Assembly: GCA_034440575.1 (NCBI GenBank)
Contig: JAOTOL010001461.1
Span: 803,501 to 867,500 of the forward strand
DNA: 64,000 bases
Source of the DNA: Imbricaverruca yamaguchii
Taxonomy: Eukaryota; Arthropoda; Thecostraca; Neoverrucidae
Direction: 5' to 3'
Part shown: one piece after another, positions 47,476-58,994 of the stretch
Layout of the letters: each line of letters begins with the position of its first letter
Position numbering within the stretch: position 1 is the stretch's first letter
The notes under the pieces: generated by a model
The model's input: the letters and a program-made list of their open reading frames with translations, nothing else
Told to the model about the DNA's origin: nothing
Databases searched by the model: none
Position numbers and translations under genes: made by a program

Positions 47476-47767
47476 CGTCTATCTTAAACTCTCTAATCGA
47501 AGCTGGAGTCTTATGGCATGGTTTTAGGTCAGCGTTCAACGCACACATGTTTTGGGAGTACACATGTCGAACTGGCGGCCGGGTTGTCGCAGCGTCGGCG
47601 TTGTCAGGCCAATTGCCAGCCGACCCTGCCAGCTGCGGGTTAAACGAGAGTGCACCTGGCTATTTTGAGAGGCTAGGAATGGTCAGTGGCGGCGAGCGCT
47701 CCACCAATGGCGCAGCCTGAGCGGCAACTGACATGGTATTGATTGATATTGATTGTGGTCGAACTTG

Positions 47768-47818
47768 TTAGTTATTTGGGCTTTAGGGCGCCTCGACCGG
47801 AATTGATCATTCGCGCCC
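47768..47818 (-). mobile_element. 51-bp hairpin micro-retroposon with 16-bp target-site duplication
   Basis: In minus orientation it starts exactly at GGGCGC and ends GGCGCCCTAAAGCCCAAATA, then ACTAA. ATTGTGGTCGAACTTG occurs exactly on both sides (47752-47767 and 47819-47834). The hairpin arms GGGCGC and GCGCCC are 21 bases apart. Confidence 0.88.
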
Positions 47819-47834
47819 ATTGTGGTCGAACTTG

Positions 47835-48520
47835 AACAGGATCTGGACGGAACAAATATCAGAAATCTGGGCAGGGAAGGGTATGTTTTAGCTGCCAATT
47901 TGTCGACGTTCGTTCATTTATTGTGTGCTTACTAGAGTCTACATAATTCGAGTAAACAACTCTTTCTATACATAGTTGCAGCATGTTTCTGTTTATCGCG
48001 TACATGTTGGATCCGGAAAGCGATTTTACGGCTCCGCCCGGCTCGAAACATCGACTGAGACATGACGGATACTTTTTTTGTTCCGATGGGCCTTGTAGCC
48101 CCGTGGATGGTGTCGGGGCAGATTTGACACCGCCGGTCAATGCCGAATTCAGACAACATTTCCCAGTCTCCCGGCCATGCTCACAGTAGTTATTCATGGC
48201 AAACGTCCCGACATTCCGTATCACTAGCCGTGCCGTTGGAAGTAAAACATTCATCGCATGCTGATTCGGCACCCACTGTCCGCCGTGTGACAAATGTATA
48301 TCATGACGCATCGGCACATCGATCTTGTTGGTTTTGCTGACGAATCATTTTGCGTTGTGAATTAATAGATGAAAAGGATTTGGGCGAGAACCATAGTTGT
48401 TGAATCGCGCGCGTCTAACCGTAAGGTCTAATACACAAAAATGCGCCACATTGAAGAGTTGGACATGCTAACGTTACATCATGTGTGTACATCACGTGTA
48501 GCTAGAAGAAGCTGCTGTTT
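47835..48520. other. Intronic sequence without recognisable features
   Basis: A 152-residue minus frame across 47859-48317 shows no domain I recognise and is probably chance. Confidence 0.4.
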
Positions 48521-48536
48521 GTCAACCAGCTGCCCC

Positions 48537-48694
48537 TGGGGACGAGTAGTCTAGAGGTAGGGTGCTCGTGACACAATCGAAAGGTTGTGGGTTCGAGTCT
48601 CACCTGTCGCTACTCTCCGCCCGCGACCAATCGGCGTGAGAGATTGGCGACGCTGCATGGTTCAACGGTCGTTGTGTTGTAAGACCAATAACCG
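48537..48694 (+). mobile_element. Full-length tRNA-derived SINE (family 1) with 14-bp target-site duplication
   Basis: The head TGGGGACGAGTAGTCTAGAG supplies an A-box-like promoter and GGTTCGAGTCTC a B-box. The body includes CGCGACCAATCGGCGTGAGA. The tail GTTGTAAGACCAATAACCG has no poly-A. CAACCAGCTGCCCC (48523-48536) and CAACCAGCTGCTCC (48695-48708) flank it. It should be transcribed by RNA polymerase III and moved by a LINE in trans. Confidence 0.93.
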
Positions 48695-48709
48695 CAACCA
48701 GCTGCTCCT

Positions 48710-49380
48710 ATTGCGCTGTACTCAGCGAAGTAAAAGCGAAGCTTCACAACGATGTGTAAGTGTGATTAATTGTTGTTTTCGAAACACAAAACGCACAGCC
48801 AATGCACAAAAAGTACATTAATTGTTTTTCCTCTAATACAGTTACTGTACATTGTATTACGTCAGACGTGCTCACATTTGCCGAAATTATGCCTGAAATT
48901 GATACCACTGACATGCTTAGTGTTTGGTGTGATACATATTGATATGATGTACCCGCAACAGAAGCATGGTGGATGATCGTTCTGAATTGTAATAACATGC
49001 ATGGGCTTTCAAGGTGTAACCTGGAATTCCAATCGCTTGCAGCATTCAAGTGCAAAACAGCAACTCATTTCCCAGACAGCTGTTTTAAACACAGGACACC
49101 GCCAAACTCAATTGATAGACACTGAAACACTAACATGGATGTTGTTTTGTGTACTTTTGGGTGAGAAGTGCCTCCTCAATACTGGCTTCGTCCCCCCATA
49201 ATTTCAACTGTTAGCAATGAACTCCATGGAGTGCTCCCCGCATACATTTGGTCCCGACCGTTTCGTCCATGTTTCGTCTCCATCCTTCAACTCAAATAAC
49301 TGATCGCCCTCCCCAAATGATTTTCAGAACGTAATACCCAAAAATACACAAATATTCGCTCCAAGAATTCCCTTTGATGT
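48710..49380. other. Intronic sequence without recognisable features
   Basis: AT-rich; nothing recognised. Confidence 0.4.
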
Positions 49381-49394
49381 TGTTACAAAATTGA

Positions 49395-49460
49395 GATTTG
49401 GGCACGCAGTAGGAGAATGCGGCACGCAGTAGGAGAATGCGGCACGCAGTAGGAGAATGC
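49395..49460. repeat. 20-bp repeat, three units
   Basis: GGCACGCAGTAGGAGAATGC occurs three times almost exactly, the last copy followed by AGTTAACGG. Confidence 0.95.
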
Positions 49461-49849
49461 AGTTAACGGTATACCACGCTCTTCATCACAAAGAGTGTGG
49501 AACGGCGGGCGATGACCGACAAGGAGTAGGATCCACCGTCCCCACCCCACCGCTACCGGAATAGGGTTAGGGGCGTGGTCGCTGCTACGCCGCTTAGAGA
49601 GCGTGGTGAACTGACGCGTGCCCAGCTGCTCGGGTAACTGTTCATCTGTCACACACAAACGCACAGACACCTGAGTATGCTGTGGATGGGGGCGGAGGTG
49701 GGGGGTTGTGCGATGTGGGCCGGCAGTGAGCTGACAGTGGTGGCCGCGCCGCTTCACCGTAACTATGGTGTCGCGCCTCGAGGTGCCCTGCGGTGACCGC
49801 GACAGGGGCAGCATCAGGCGGCCGCCCTCTGAAGACCGTCTGGGCCGGA

Positions 49850-50195
49850 CTCCGCTCTCGGGAGTCGATCTGGTCCGGGCTGTGCCCTCTAGAGCCCACC
49901 TGGGCCGGGCTGTGCCCTCTAGAGCCCGCCTGGGCCGGGCTTCGCCCTCTAGAGCCTACCTGGGCCGAGATTTGCCCTCCGGAGCCCACCTGGGCCGGGC
50001 TCAGCCTTCCAGAGCTTATTTGGAGCGCACCTCGCCCCCCAGAGCCCACCTGGACCAGACTCCGGCTTCTAGAACCTATCTGGGTGGGGCGTCGTTCTCT
50101 AGAACCTATCTGGACCGGACTTCGCCCTCCAGAGCCTATCTGGACCGGACTTCGCCCTGCAGAGCCTATCTGGACCGGACTTGGCCCTCTGGCGC
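49850..50195. repeat. 30-bp minisatellite, about twelve units
   Basis: The unit is CTGGACCGGACTTCGCCCTC, then CAGAGCCTAT; the 5' units read CTGGGCCGGGCT. The period is a multiple of three, so decapeptide frames (YLDRTSPSRA on +, PVQIGSGGRS on -) are open on both strands. No flanking domains support coding. Confidence 0.96.
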
Positions 50196-50199
50196 CCAG

Positions 50200-51435
50200 T
50201 TTGGCGATGCGCGGCACCTCGGAGCGTGGCCAGGCTGGCTGCCGCCGGCCGCGGCTCACCTGGAGCGGTGTGGAGCCGACTGGCGCCGTCTGCCGTGTCG
50301 GCCAGCGGGCCGTGTCCCGCGGCGTCCCGCACAGGTCGGCCGGCCCCTGTGTTTGTGACCGAGTCAGGTCGGCCCAACCCACCGGCCGCTCCGGAACACC
50401 AACACGTGCGCCGACGCACTCGCACGTCACAGGGCGCCGGTGCATGTTACGATATGACGGTGCATGTGCCGAGGTGCCGATGTGCCTGCCCCGAGCATTG
50501 GTGCATGCCTGATGCATACGCCCGTGCCGCTGGGTGGTTCGGCACCTAGGTGCATGTGTCGGCTTCCCGGGACACAGCGGATGATCCGTGATGCATGAGG
50601 CCCAGATCTAGATATGTATCATTTTGGACACCACTTCTACACACTATGCAAACTCATGTTCATTTCAGCGGGAGATGAAACTACACATCTTCATGGGCGC
50701 TGTATGATCAACGCAGTCGATGCGCCCGTAAGCCCAAACAGCCAACCAAATTAATTTTGCCCAATAGCTTCTCATTTTGCCATTCAGCATTACAACCAAT
50801 ATGTCGGACGGGACATAATATATATTGCGTGCGACTGTGTATCATGAGTTAAGTTTCTTTACAGCTTAGCTTCACTTCAAAACATATAAACAATAATTGA
50901 GCATCATTCATGCCAGCTGTGTTGTAGTATCGGATACCCGTTTCTTGGGTGCGCCGATGTAGACATGCGGAAGGTGTCAACAAAAATATAAATATCTGAC
51001 TTAGGGTGTAAATGTTGTCCTGTTGTGTGTTCTCTTCCACCCCAATTTCCCGAACTTGAAACCCACTGCTACATCCCAGTGTATCGGTGGATGTCACGTT
51101 CACGGGCATGTCATGTCACGGGCACTTCGCACGTGGTCTTCGGCCACCGGGATGTATCCCGGGAAGGTGGCGCGGCTCGGCATCTGGCCCCGGGTACCGG
51201 TCTGTGTGCATGGACGCAGGCACGTGCTCATCGACAGCAGTGTGCGTGTCCCGGACACCTGGCGTATCGTACCGGCACCGGGGGGACCGCTGCGTTCGGC
51301 AGTCCCGGCACACGTGTTTGTCACGCCAGTGTATATCCCAGATACCGGCGCATGACGCTGATCGTCGGCGTGCATGCTGACGCCGGAAGTCGTGCCGCCG
51401 ACTCCAGGACGTGGTGTATATCCCGGGCGCCGACG
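50200..51435. other. Intronic sequence without recognisable genes
   Basis: GC-rich to about 50560, then AT-rich. The hairpin micro-retroposon at 50693-50747 lies here. Frames to 291 residues extend from the neighbouring arrays. Confidence 0.4.
50693..50747 (+). mobile_element. Hairpin micro-retroposon, about 55 bp, no clear target duplication
   Basis: ATGGGCGCTGTATGATCAAC, then GCAGTCGATGCGCCCGTAAG and CCCAAACAGCCAACC. This is the same unit as 6435-6491, with GGGCGC (50695) pairing GCGCCC (50722). No convincing flanking duplication was found. Confidence 0.75.
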
Positions 51436-51439
51436 TATC

Positions 51440-51770
51440 TCTCGAGGGCCGCCACGTGTCCGGAACGATGACGTGTCCGGGGACCGTCACGTGTCCGGGG
51501 ACCGCCATGTTCGGGGACCGTCGCGTATTCGGGGACCGTCTTCTCCGGAGCCATGACGTGTCCGGGGAACGTCACGTGTCCGAGGACCGTCACGTGTCCG
51601 AGGACCGTCATGTGTCCGGGGACAGTGTCGTGTCCGGGGACCGTCACGTGTCCGGGGACAGTGTCGTGTCCGGGGACCGTCACATGTACGGGGACCATGA
51701 CGTGTTCGTGGATCATCACGTGTCCGGGGACCATCACGTGTCTGAGAATGAATGGCTCGATGTCGGCTAG
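51440..51770. repeat. CACGTG-rich minisatellite, about 15-24 bp units
   Basis: Units such as GGGGACCGTCACGTGTCCGG and GGGACAGTGTCGTGTCC, with about eight CACGTG hexamers. Unit lengths vary and both strands stay open in several frames. Confidence 0.93.
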
Positions 51771-51937
51771 GGTCTGACACGGCTCATTTGCCCTCGGTGT
51801 CGATCAATGTTCTCAGGTTCCCACAGTTTGTTGCAAGTTTATACACAGGTTTTTCTTGCATCACCTTAGATATCTTTTTGAAATCATTATAGCAAGTTAC
51901 TCATCACGTATTCAAGCGCCAAAATATCTCGCTGTTG

Positions 51938-52110
51938 GTTTTTTTATTGGGTGGTTCACGACTCGCTTTTTGCACGTTCATGGCTAATGGTGCCGCCCAC
52001 ACTTTGCCGGTGGGGCTCGGGATTGGGAAATGTGCTATGCAAGTGTCGAACCCGGGACCTTCGGTACCCAGAGCCCAACACCTTGACCACTTGGCCATCC
52101 CCGCCCCCTC
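51938..52110 (-). mobile_element. tRNA-derived SINE, family 2
   Basis: On the minus strand, the A-box TGGCCAAGTGGTCAAGG and B-box GGGTTCGACACTT are followed by CACCGGCAAAGTGTGGGCGG, then GCCATGAACGTGC and GTCGTGAACCACCCAATAAA. The body matches the copy at 14790-14905. Weak flanking similarity (TCGCTGTT and TCACTGTT) may be the target duplication. Confidence 0.85.
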
Positions 52111-52111
52111 A

Positions 52112-53290
52112 CTGTTCATGAAAAGTACTATACGTATTGATGTAAAATGTGTACAACATTGCTCAGGATTCCACACAAAATACATATGAAATAATGCCAT
52201 GATGCTTCCCATTCACGTCTCAAACCAGCCTGAGAGCTGTTCCGGTGCCGAAGACTGCTATGGAACACAAAACCCCGCGCCATGACCGTAAAATAACTAA
52301 ACTCATATTTTCCGGCTGAGTTTGTAAACAAGCGCATTCGAAAATCTTTGAGCGATTATCATCTGGCGAAAATGAAGTAAAACAGAAGCTAATTGGATGA
52401 TGTACACTGGACCATCCTGAGTCTTTCTTTTGAAAAGGTCGCCTTTGGCTGAAAAAAAACCCGCTCAGCTAGTGCACTCGAGCCTTCCTGAAGGGGACCT
52501 TTTCCGGCCAGAAGGTGAACTCTAGACTTCCCGGTTGGGCGCCACTCTTCCATGTTGAGTTGGTGCATGCTCCTCAAACGAAAATTTCGGCAAAGACGGA
52601 CATGGGCTACCTGCCAAAAGAGCCTAAAGAATCCCAAATGTGTTGCTGAGATCGGTTCCAAAAGGCACAACAAGAATATGGGATCGTCGATCACGCCCTT
52701 TTGCCCCCTTAGATCCGTCCAGACCGGCCCACTAAGATCGTTGTTCTAGCTATGCCTGTGGATTGCACGATTGCCCTCGGAATTCGGAAGGGAAATCCGA
52801 TCATGTCGTCCAAAGTGGTGGGTTTGGAAGCACTAATCTGAAGACCTCATTCTCACGTCTTGACAGCTTTATGCATCCTTTTGTAACGACAAATGTATCC
52901 TGTAGGCCGTAAATGGAACTCATTTCTCACGATTACATCCTGCATGGTAGAATCATGACAGTCGTATATAGCTGTTGGATAATCGCATTCTAACAACAAT
53001 TATCAAGCCTTTCTCAGCCAAGAAAGGCTCGACAAAGACATGTTTAATGGTCATGTTTTAATACATTTTGTATTACGTCCAGTTAACATTCGCACGCAAC
53101 ACTTGAATGTCAAACACGTGAGATCCACATGTGTATTATGCAGCACCACCAGAACAAATCATGGTAGAAATCATTTCCGAAAGATAATTAAATTAAGATC
53201 AGATCGGTAATGTTCAATTGAAAGAGCGAGCTGAAATTGCTGTCGTTTCCCACACGTTTAGGCTGCTGAAGCTGCCACTGATGTCATAAA
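52112..53290. other. Intronic sequence without recognisable features
   Basis: No gene recognised; AT-rich after 52830. Confidence 0.4.
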
Positions 53291-53305
53291 GTACAGCCAC
53301 GTATC

Positions 53306-53357
53306 CGCGGATGATCAATACTGGTAGAAACGCCCTAAAGCCCAAACCAACCAACTG
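53306..53357 (+). mobile_element. 52-bp micro-retroposon with 13-bp target-site duplication
   Basis: The insert CGCGGATGATCAATACTGGT, then AGAAACGCCCTAAAGCCCAA and ACCAACCAACTG, is flanked by exact ACAGCCACGTATC copies (53293-53305 and 53358-53370). Confidence 0.85.
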
Positions 53358-53370
53358 ACAGCCACGTATC

Positions 53371-53935
53371 GCAGGCGCCGTTCCGGTCATTTTGTATGTC
53401 CTTGATCAAGAACGGTTGTTGGATGGCTTCATGGTGGTGTGTCGGCGGAATACAGAAACCAAGCTGGAAATGGCAAATTAATAAGAGCATAATAGTACAT
53501 TTAGGACATACATGAGCCACAGCAGCAGTGTGGCCAATATTTCTATGAAGGAGAGGATGAGTGTTAAAGACACAATATAGCAATACCAAGGGGTAATTGA
53601 CAAACCAACAAAAAACAGCATAAGATACAACAAATATCACACGAAGCATACCTAAGGCAATATGGGCCACCACAAAGAGAGCACAGTACTTACAACAAAT
53701 GTAGCATAAAGCATGCAACAGTGACACGCTTCCGACAGTGTGCACCACTCTGTAGTCTGTATATTAATTAGGATGAATTTTTTTATACTGAAATGGCAAG
53801 AGCCGACCTGTCTGAGCCCCTTGGCATAACCAAGATGTGAAGTATGATATTCGTTAGCATGATCCGTCTGTGACAAACACGTTTGGCTCGCTGGCAGGAA
53901 CTCTACCGAGGCATGTCTGTCATTGAACATCTGTG
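53371..53935. other. Intronic sequence without recognisable features
   Basis: Frames to 137 residues on the minus strand show no recognisable domain. Confidence 0.4.
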
Positions 53936-53937
53936 TG

Positions 53938-54560
53938 TGCGGTGGGGTGCAGAAAATGTGGCCGCTATCGGGCGGCTCCAGCTCGGTGGGGTGCAGGTGA
54001 TGTGGCCACCATGGGGCGGCTCCAGCTCGGTGGGGTGCAGATGATGTGGCCACCATGGGGCGGCTTCAGCTCGGTAGGGTGCAGATGATGTGGCCACCAT
54101 CGGGCGGCTTCAGCTCGGTGGGGTGCAGATGATGCGCCATGGGCGGCTTTAGTTCGGTGGGGTGCAGATGATGTGGCCACCATCGAGCGGCTCCAGCTCG
54201 GTGGGGTGCAGATGATGTGGCCACCATCGGGCGGCTTCAGCTCGGTGGGGTGCAGATGATGTGGCCACCATCGAGCGGCTCCAGCTCGGTGGGGTGCAGA
54301 CGATGTGGCCGCCATCGGGCGGCTTCAGCTCGGTGGGGTGCAGATGATGTGGCCACCATCGGGCGGCTTCAGCTCGGTAGGGTGCAGATGATGTGGCCGC
54401 CATCGAGCGGCTTCAGCTCGGTGGGGTGCAGATGATGTGGCCGCTATCAGGCGGCTTCAGTTCGGTGGGGTGCAGATGATGTGGCCGCCATGGGGCGGCT
54501 TCAGCTCGGTGGGGTGCAGACGATGTGGCCACCATCGGGCGCCTTCAGCTCGGTGCGGTA
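53938..54560. repeat. 44-bp minisatellite, about 14 units
   Basis: The unit is GTGGGGTGCAGATGATGTGG, then CCACCATCGGGCGGCTTCAG and CTCG. Alternating variants (CGGGCGGCTTCAG and CGAGCGGCTCCAG) suggest dimeric expansion. One shortened unit occurs near 54130. Confidence 0.98.
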
Positions 54561-54813
54561 CAGCAGAGGCTGGCGCACATCTGGCAGTCGACGCGCCCCT
54601 GAACTCCACTTCGTCCGGTCGGCTGGTGCTCCGCCGAACAAGTCTGGCCCGGCTGCGGGGCCAGGTGGCCACCTGGTGTTGTGACGGCACTTGCGTCACG
54701 GTGTGATTCAGTGTGCCCGACGCGCACAGGTGTGTGGTGCACTGTGTGCGGCGTAACACGCCGCCGCCGCCCCTCAGGCAGATGTCACGCCGCCGTCTCT
54801 CGCCAAACCGTGG

Positions 54814-54872
54814 GCTGGTTGGTTATTCGAGTTCTAGGGCGCATCGATCAGGTTCTGTCATTTGGCGCCCAT
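54814..54872 (-). mobile_element. Hairpin micro-retroposon, about 58 bp
   Basis: The minus strand starts ATGGGCGCCAAATGACAG and ends GATCGATGCGCCCTAGAACT, then CGAATAACCAACCAG. GGGCGC and GCGCCC arms are present. A target duplication is not clear. Confidence 0.7.
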
Positions 54873-54954
54873 AACTGATGGTTTCGTACCTGCAGGCAGG
54901 CACCCAGGATTTTTCCATGGGTGAAGGGGGGGGGGGCCGGACCGATAATGGCAC

Positions 54955-55210
54955 TTGGCCGGCTCCAAAAGGGCACTTGACTGGCTCCAAAAGGGCACTT
55001 TGCGGCCCGGGGCACACTGGAAGGTTTATTAACCGGGGGACGTAGAAAAATGTGTTGGCCAAAAGGGCAGTTTTGGGCCCAAAGGGCACATTTGGCACAG
55101 GCGGGGCACATAAGGCAGGTGATTTTTGGACCAAATTTGGGACATGCCGGCCAAGAGGGTACTTTTCGGTCAAAAGGGCACTTTTGGTCAAAAGGGCACT
55201 AGTCTCATGG
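54955..55210. repeat. Degenerate repeat of AAAAGGGCACTT units
   Basis: The string AAAGGGCAC recurs about ten times at irregular spacing (about 17-25 bp), with GGCTCCAAAAGGGCACTTG twice near the start. Confidence 0.8.
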
Positions 55211-55299
55211 GGGGGGCGGGACCCCTGTCCCCCTCCCCTCGCCCTCCGGTGCGCCTATGCGTACCTGCTAAATATAATCGAACCTTCTTCCGAAGTACA

Positions 55300-55328
55300 T
55301 CGATGCGCCCTAAAGCCCTAATAACAAC
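55300..55328 (+). mobile_element. 29-bp micro-retroposon with 14-bp target-site duplication
   Basis: The whole insert is TCGATGCGCCCTAAAGCCCT, then AATAACAAC. TCTTCCGAAGTACA occurs exactly on both sides (55286-55299 and 55329-55342). It is the shortest member of the family, truncated at the 3' arm of the hairpin. Confidence 0.85.
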
Positions 55329-55342
55329 TCTTCCGAAGTACA

Positions 55343-56170
55343 CATGCACGCAGTTTCACACGTCTATGTCACATCCATAAGTATACATACACAATAAAGG
55401 CACATTGCAGTGATGGACAGATGGCATGGAGCTTGATGTCGTAAATATATTCAAATAATTTGCCCAAATAATTTGTGGATAAAACGCGGATCGTCACCTG
55501 AAAGGTCAGTAAGAGTAAGCGAGTCTACTCGCCCAAAATGCCGTCTTCGCTGCACTCGAAAGCGAGGACATGACAATAGGGCATGCCGCACTGTGAGGAG
55601 TACATCACAATGGTCGCAGATCGGATTCATGTATGTGTGTGCGTGTGTGTGTGTGCATACACTTGTGTGTATGTGTGTATGCTTGTATGCGTGCGTTCGT
55701 ATGCTTATTTATGTGTGTTGGTTTGCTTGCGCGTGTTTGTGCTTGTGTGCCATTTTCCTCCGTGTCGATTGGGGATGCCACGTTCCCGATAGCTTCACCC
55801 GTCGACGTTTTCTGACCGGCTTCTCTACGTGGCGGTATTTTCGCCAATATGTTCGAGCACGCGGCACCTGCGGCTCCTGTCTGTGCTTAGCAATGCAGTG
55901 ATTTCTGCGTTCGTCATCTGCTTTGTGCTGTCGTTATTGTAAGGCTGACGAAATTGCATCAAGGCCGCGGAGTTGGTGGAGCACGTTCCAAGAAATGCAC
56001 CAGTCAGTGGTGGTATCGGGGGTAGCTGGCGACGCCGGCCGGTGTGCCTGCTGGATTGCTATTCTGCAGCTACTTGCACTGCAAGTAGCCGCAAGTGCTC
56101 GCACTGCCTCAGCTCTGACGCGCTGACGCCTGTCCGGTGGATGCAGCTGTGTCACCACCGAGTCTGGCCG
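55343..56170. other. Intronic sequence with a TG-rich tract at 55630-55760
   Basis: A GTGTGTGTG/TATGTGTG low-complexity tract is the only feature. No gene recognised. Confidence 0.5.
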
Positions 56171-56174
56171 AGAG

Positions 56175-56948
56175 CCGCTGCTGGATGTGGCTGGGAGCCA
56201 CCACGGGCTGTGGCTGGGAGTTGCTGCTAGATCCGGCTGTTATCTGTTGCTGGATCTGACTGGCTGGCGGCCTGTGCTTGATCTGGCTGGGAGCTGCTGG
56301 CAGCCACCACGGGCTATGGCTGGCAGCCACCACGGGCTGTGGCTGGCAGCCACCACGGGCTATGACTGGCGGCCACCACGGGCTATGGCTGGCAGCCACC
56401 ACGGGCTATGACTGGCGGCCACCACGAGCTATGGCTGGCAGCCACCACAGGCTGTGGCTGGCAGCCACCACGGGCTATGACTGGCGGCCACCACGGGCTA
56501 TGGCTGGCAGCCACCACGGGCTATGACTGGCAGCCACCACGAGCTATGGCTGGCAGCCACCACAGGCTGTGGCTGGCAGCCACCACTGGATCTGGCTGGC
56601 AGCCACCGCGGGCTGTGGCTGGCAGCCACCACGGGCTATGGCTGGCAGCCACCACGGGTTATGACTGGCAGCCACCGCGGGCTATGGCTGGCAGCCACCA
56701 CGGGCTATGGCTGGCAGCCACCGCGGGCTGTGGCTGGCAGCCACCACGGGCTATGGCTGGCAGCCACCACGGGCTATGACTGGCAGCCACCGCGGGCTAT
56801 GGCTGGCAGCCACCACGGGCTATGGCTGGCAGCCACCACGGGTTATGACTGGCAGCCACCACGGGCTATGGCTGGCAGCCACCACGGGTTATGGCTGGCA
56901 GCCACCACAGGCTGTGGCTGGCAGCCACCACGGGCTATGGCTGGCGGC
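56175..56948. repeat. 23-bp minisatellite, more than 30 units
   Basis: The unit is GGCTGGCAGCCACCACGGGC, then TAT (or TGT). Variants carry GACTGGC, CCGCGGG and CACAGG. The 5' units are diverged. Trp/His/Gly-rich + frames (GWQPPRAMAGSHHGLWLAAT) are translation of the repeat in successive frames. Confidence 0.98.
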
Positions 56949-56949
56949 T

Positions 56950-57825
56950 GGGTCCCGCTGGGTCGCGCTGGCCGACCTGTCGGTGGCTCGGGAACTGAAT
57001 GGTTGTCGACACGAGCAGTGGCCACGTGGCGCACGACAGTCACGTTTATCAGGCACCGGTCCGCCGAGGTATGCGCAGGAATATCGATGGGCACACGTGT
57101 CTGGCTCTTGACTCATGACTCACTGACTGTAATGCTTGAATTGAGCATAGTTTATGTATGAGTGCTGCAGTACTGTCACCAATGGAGAGTCTTCAGGTAA
57201 CCAAGTATGAATAATTTAACAGCCGGGTCGGGGGCCCCTATCCCAGCGCATGGTGTGGGCCTTCGCTTGAAAGATCTTGACCCTGGACTTTATTTTTCAA
57301 AGCGGAACTTAGCTGCTCATTTGAAGATAGTGAGATTTGAGCTAGTTGTTGGCAGCGGTTCCAGTGTTATTCTAGATAAATCAAAGGGGAAACCCCCGCA
57401 CAGTGACTGGTAAGGTTGCTCGTGATCAAACATCTACTATTCTGTACTGCAATTTGCTATGAATGGTGACTCGACCTCATATCCAGTCGAGCCAACAAAA
57501 AGTGCATGTGCCGGCGCGTGAATCTGCCAGCCGGACGGCAGGAATTCGCCTCGAAGGTCGTCGAAACCAGTCCCGAGACGGCCAAAGGCTGGCTGAGACT
57601 CACACGTATCCACCTCGCTTCTTAATGTGGAGAATCGCTTTGCCAGCATAGCTCGACTTGTCATGGCTTGTCAACATCAGGAACACCGCATCATGAACGG
57701 AACATGACATGAGCAGGTCGTCTCAGTCTCGCACAAAAGGGCTTGAACGCCGTTACACCGGAGAATGCACGCACGGGTGGGTTTTTCGGTTTCGTGGAAT
57801 CGGCGGTCACTTCGGAGCTGCAAAT
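56950..57825. other. Intronic sequence without recognisable features
   Basis: No array, transposon or coding similarity seen. Confidence 0.4.
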
Positions 57826-57839
57826 GTTTACAGAGCGTG

Positions 57840-58345
57840 TCCCATGCACCAGCGGGTGCTGTGCCGCAGCTCAGACGTGCGCTGCTGTTGGCCTGCCGTC
57901 CGGCGCAGTATCATCTCCAGCCGGCCGCCTCCTGTGGGAGTCCGGCTGTGTCTGTGGCCGGCGTCTGGCCGCTCTGTCGACACGTCTCCGCCCTGCGCGG
58001 CCGCCGCACGACCTGCGCGCCGCTGTTGCAACCGCAGCCTCGCCGCCGCCGCCACGTCACGTCACGACGTCGGCCGCGTGACGCGACGCGACGCGGCCGG
58101 CCGGTGGGCGGTGGGAGCCGCCGGCCGCCCGCCGCACCGTGGACCCACCCCTGCCGCGGAGGTCGTGCGGCGCGCCCCGGGCGGCGTTTCCCAACGGCCG
58201 AGATCGCCGGCCGGGTGACCTTGATCTGCCGATGCCCGGCCGGCAGACCGAGCCGCTGGTGAGCCGCCTGCCTGGCCGATGACGATGCCGCCCTTCCTGA
58301 CCGCTGACTGGGCCGGGCGCGCCGCTGACGGCTGCGCCAGTGTCG
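57840..58345. other. GC-rich, CpG-dense block
   Basis: About 500 bp with frequent CG and CCGGCCG text and frames open on both strands, none with a recognisable domain. It resembles the block at 35.4-36.4 kb in composition only. A tail-like TACGCCCTGGAGCCCAAATA follows at 58368. Confidence 0.5.
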
Positions 58346-58529
58346 GCCGGGTCCTACAGGACCAATGAGGTTTATACGCCCTGGAGCCCAAATAGCTAGC
58401 TAAGTCGGTGTCGGCGGCGCGCAGTGGCGCAATCGACCTTGCTGCGCTGCGTCGGGCCGAGCGCGACCGGCGCCGTCCAGCCCGGCGCGGCCGGTGATCG
58501 GAGCGCGCCGCCTCGCTGTCCTGTGTCCC

Positions 58530-58990
58530 GGGTCTGGTGTATGGTGTCTGGTGTCCTGTGTCTGGTGTGTCTCATGTCTGATGCCCTGTGTCTTGTGTCT
58601 GGTGTCCTGTGTCTGGTGTCCTGTGTCTAGTGTCCTGTGTCTGGTGTGTCTGGTGTCCTGTGTCCTGTGTCCTGTGTCCTGTGCCCTGTGTCTGGTGTGT
58701 CTCATGTCTGATGCTCTGTGTCTGGTGTCCTGTGTCTGGTGTCCTCTGTCTCATGTCTGATGTCCTGTGTCTTGTGTCTGGTTTCTGGTGTCTTATGTTT
58801 TGTGTTTTGTGGTCTGTGGCCTGCGGCCTGCGTCCTATGTCATGTTTCCTGTAACCTGTGCCACGCAGACTCTGTCCTGTGCATGGTGTCTGGTGTCCTG
58901 TGTCCTGTGTCACGTGGACTCTGTCCTGTGGCCTGCATCCTTTGCAATGTGCTCTGTGGCCTTTGTCATATGCCCCGCGTCTTGTGTTCT
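58530..58990. repeat. Minisatellite of TGTCCTGTGTCTGG units
   Basis: Units of 7-14 bp (TGTCCTG, TGTCTGG) form a long irregular array with higher-order duplication of a block containing CTCATGTCTGATGCTCTG. Cys/Val/Leu-rich + frames are artefacts. Confidence 0.95.
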
Positions 58991-58994
58991 GTCG

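Noticed and set aside
47859..48317. 152-residue minus-strand frame
   Set aside because: No repeat explains it, but I see no domain, splice context or homology, and frames of this length are expected by chance in 64 kb.
49642..50517. 291-residue minus and 239-residue plus frames
   Set aside because: Both cover the same 30-bp minisatellite, whose period is a multiple of three, so both strands remain open without coding.
56187..57161. Trp/His/Gly-rich + frames of up to 212 residues
   Set aside because: The same peptide text appears in all three frames because the unit is 23 bp.
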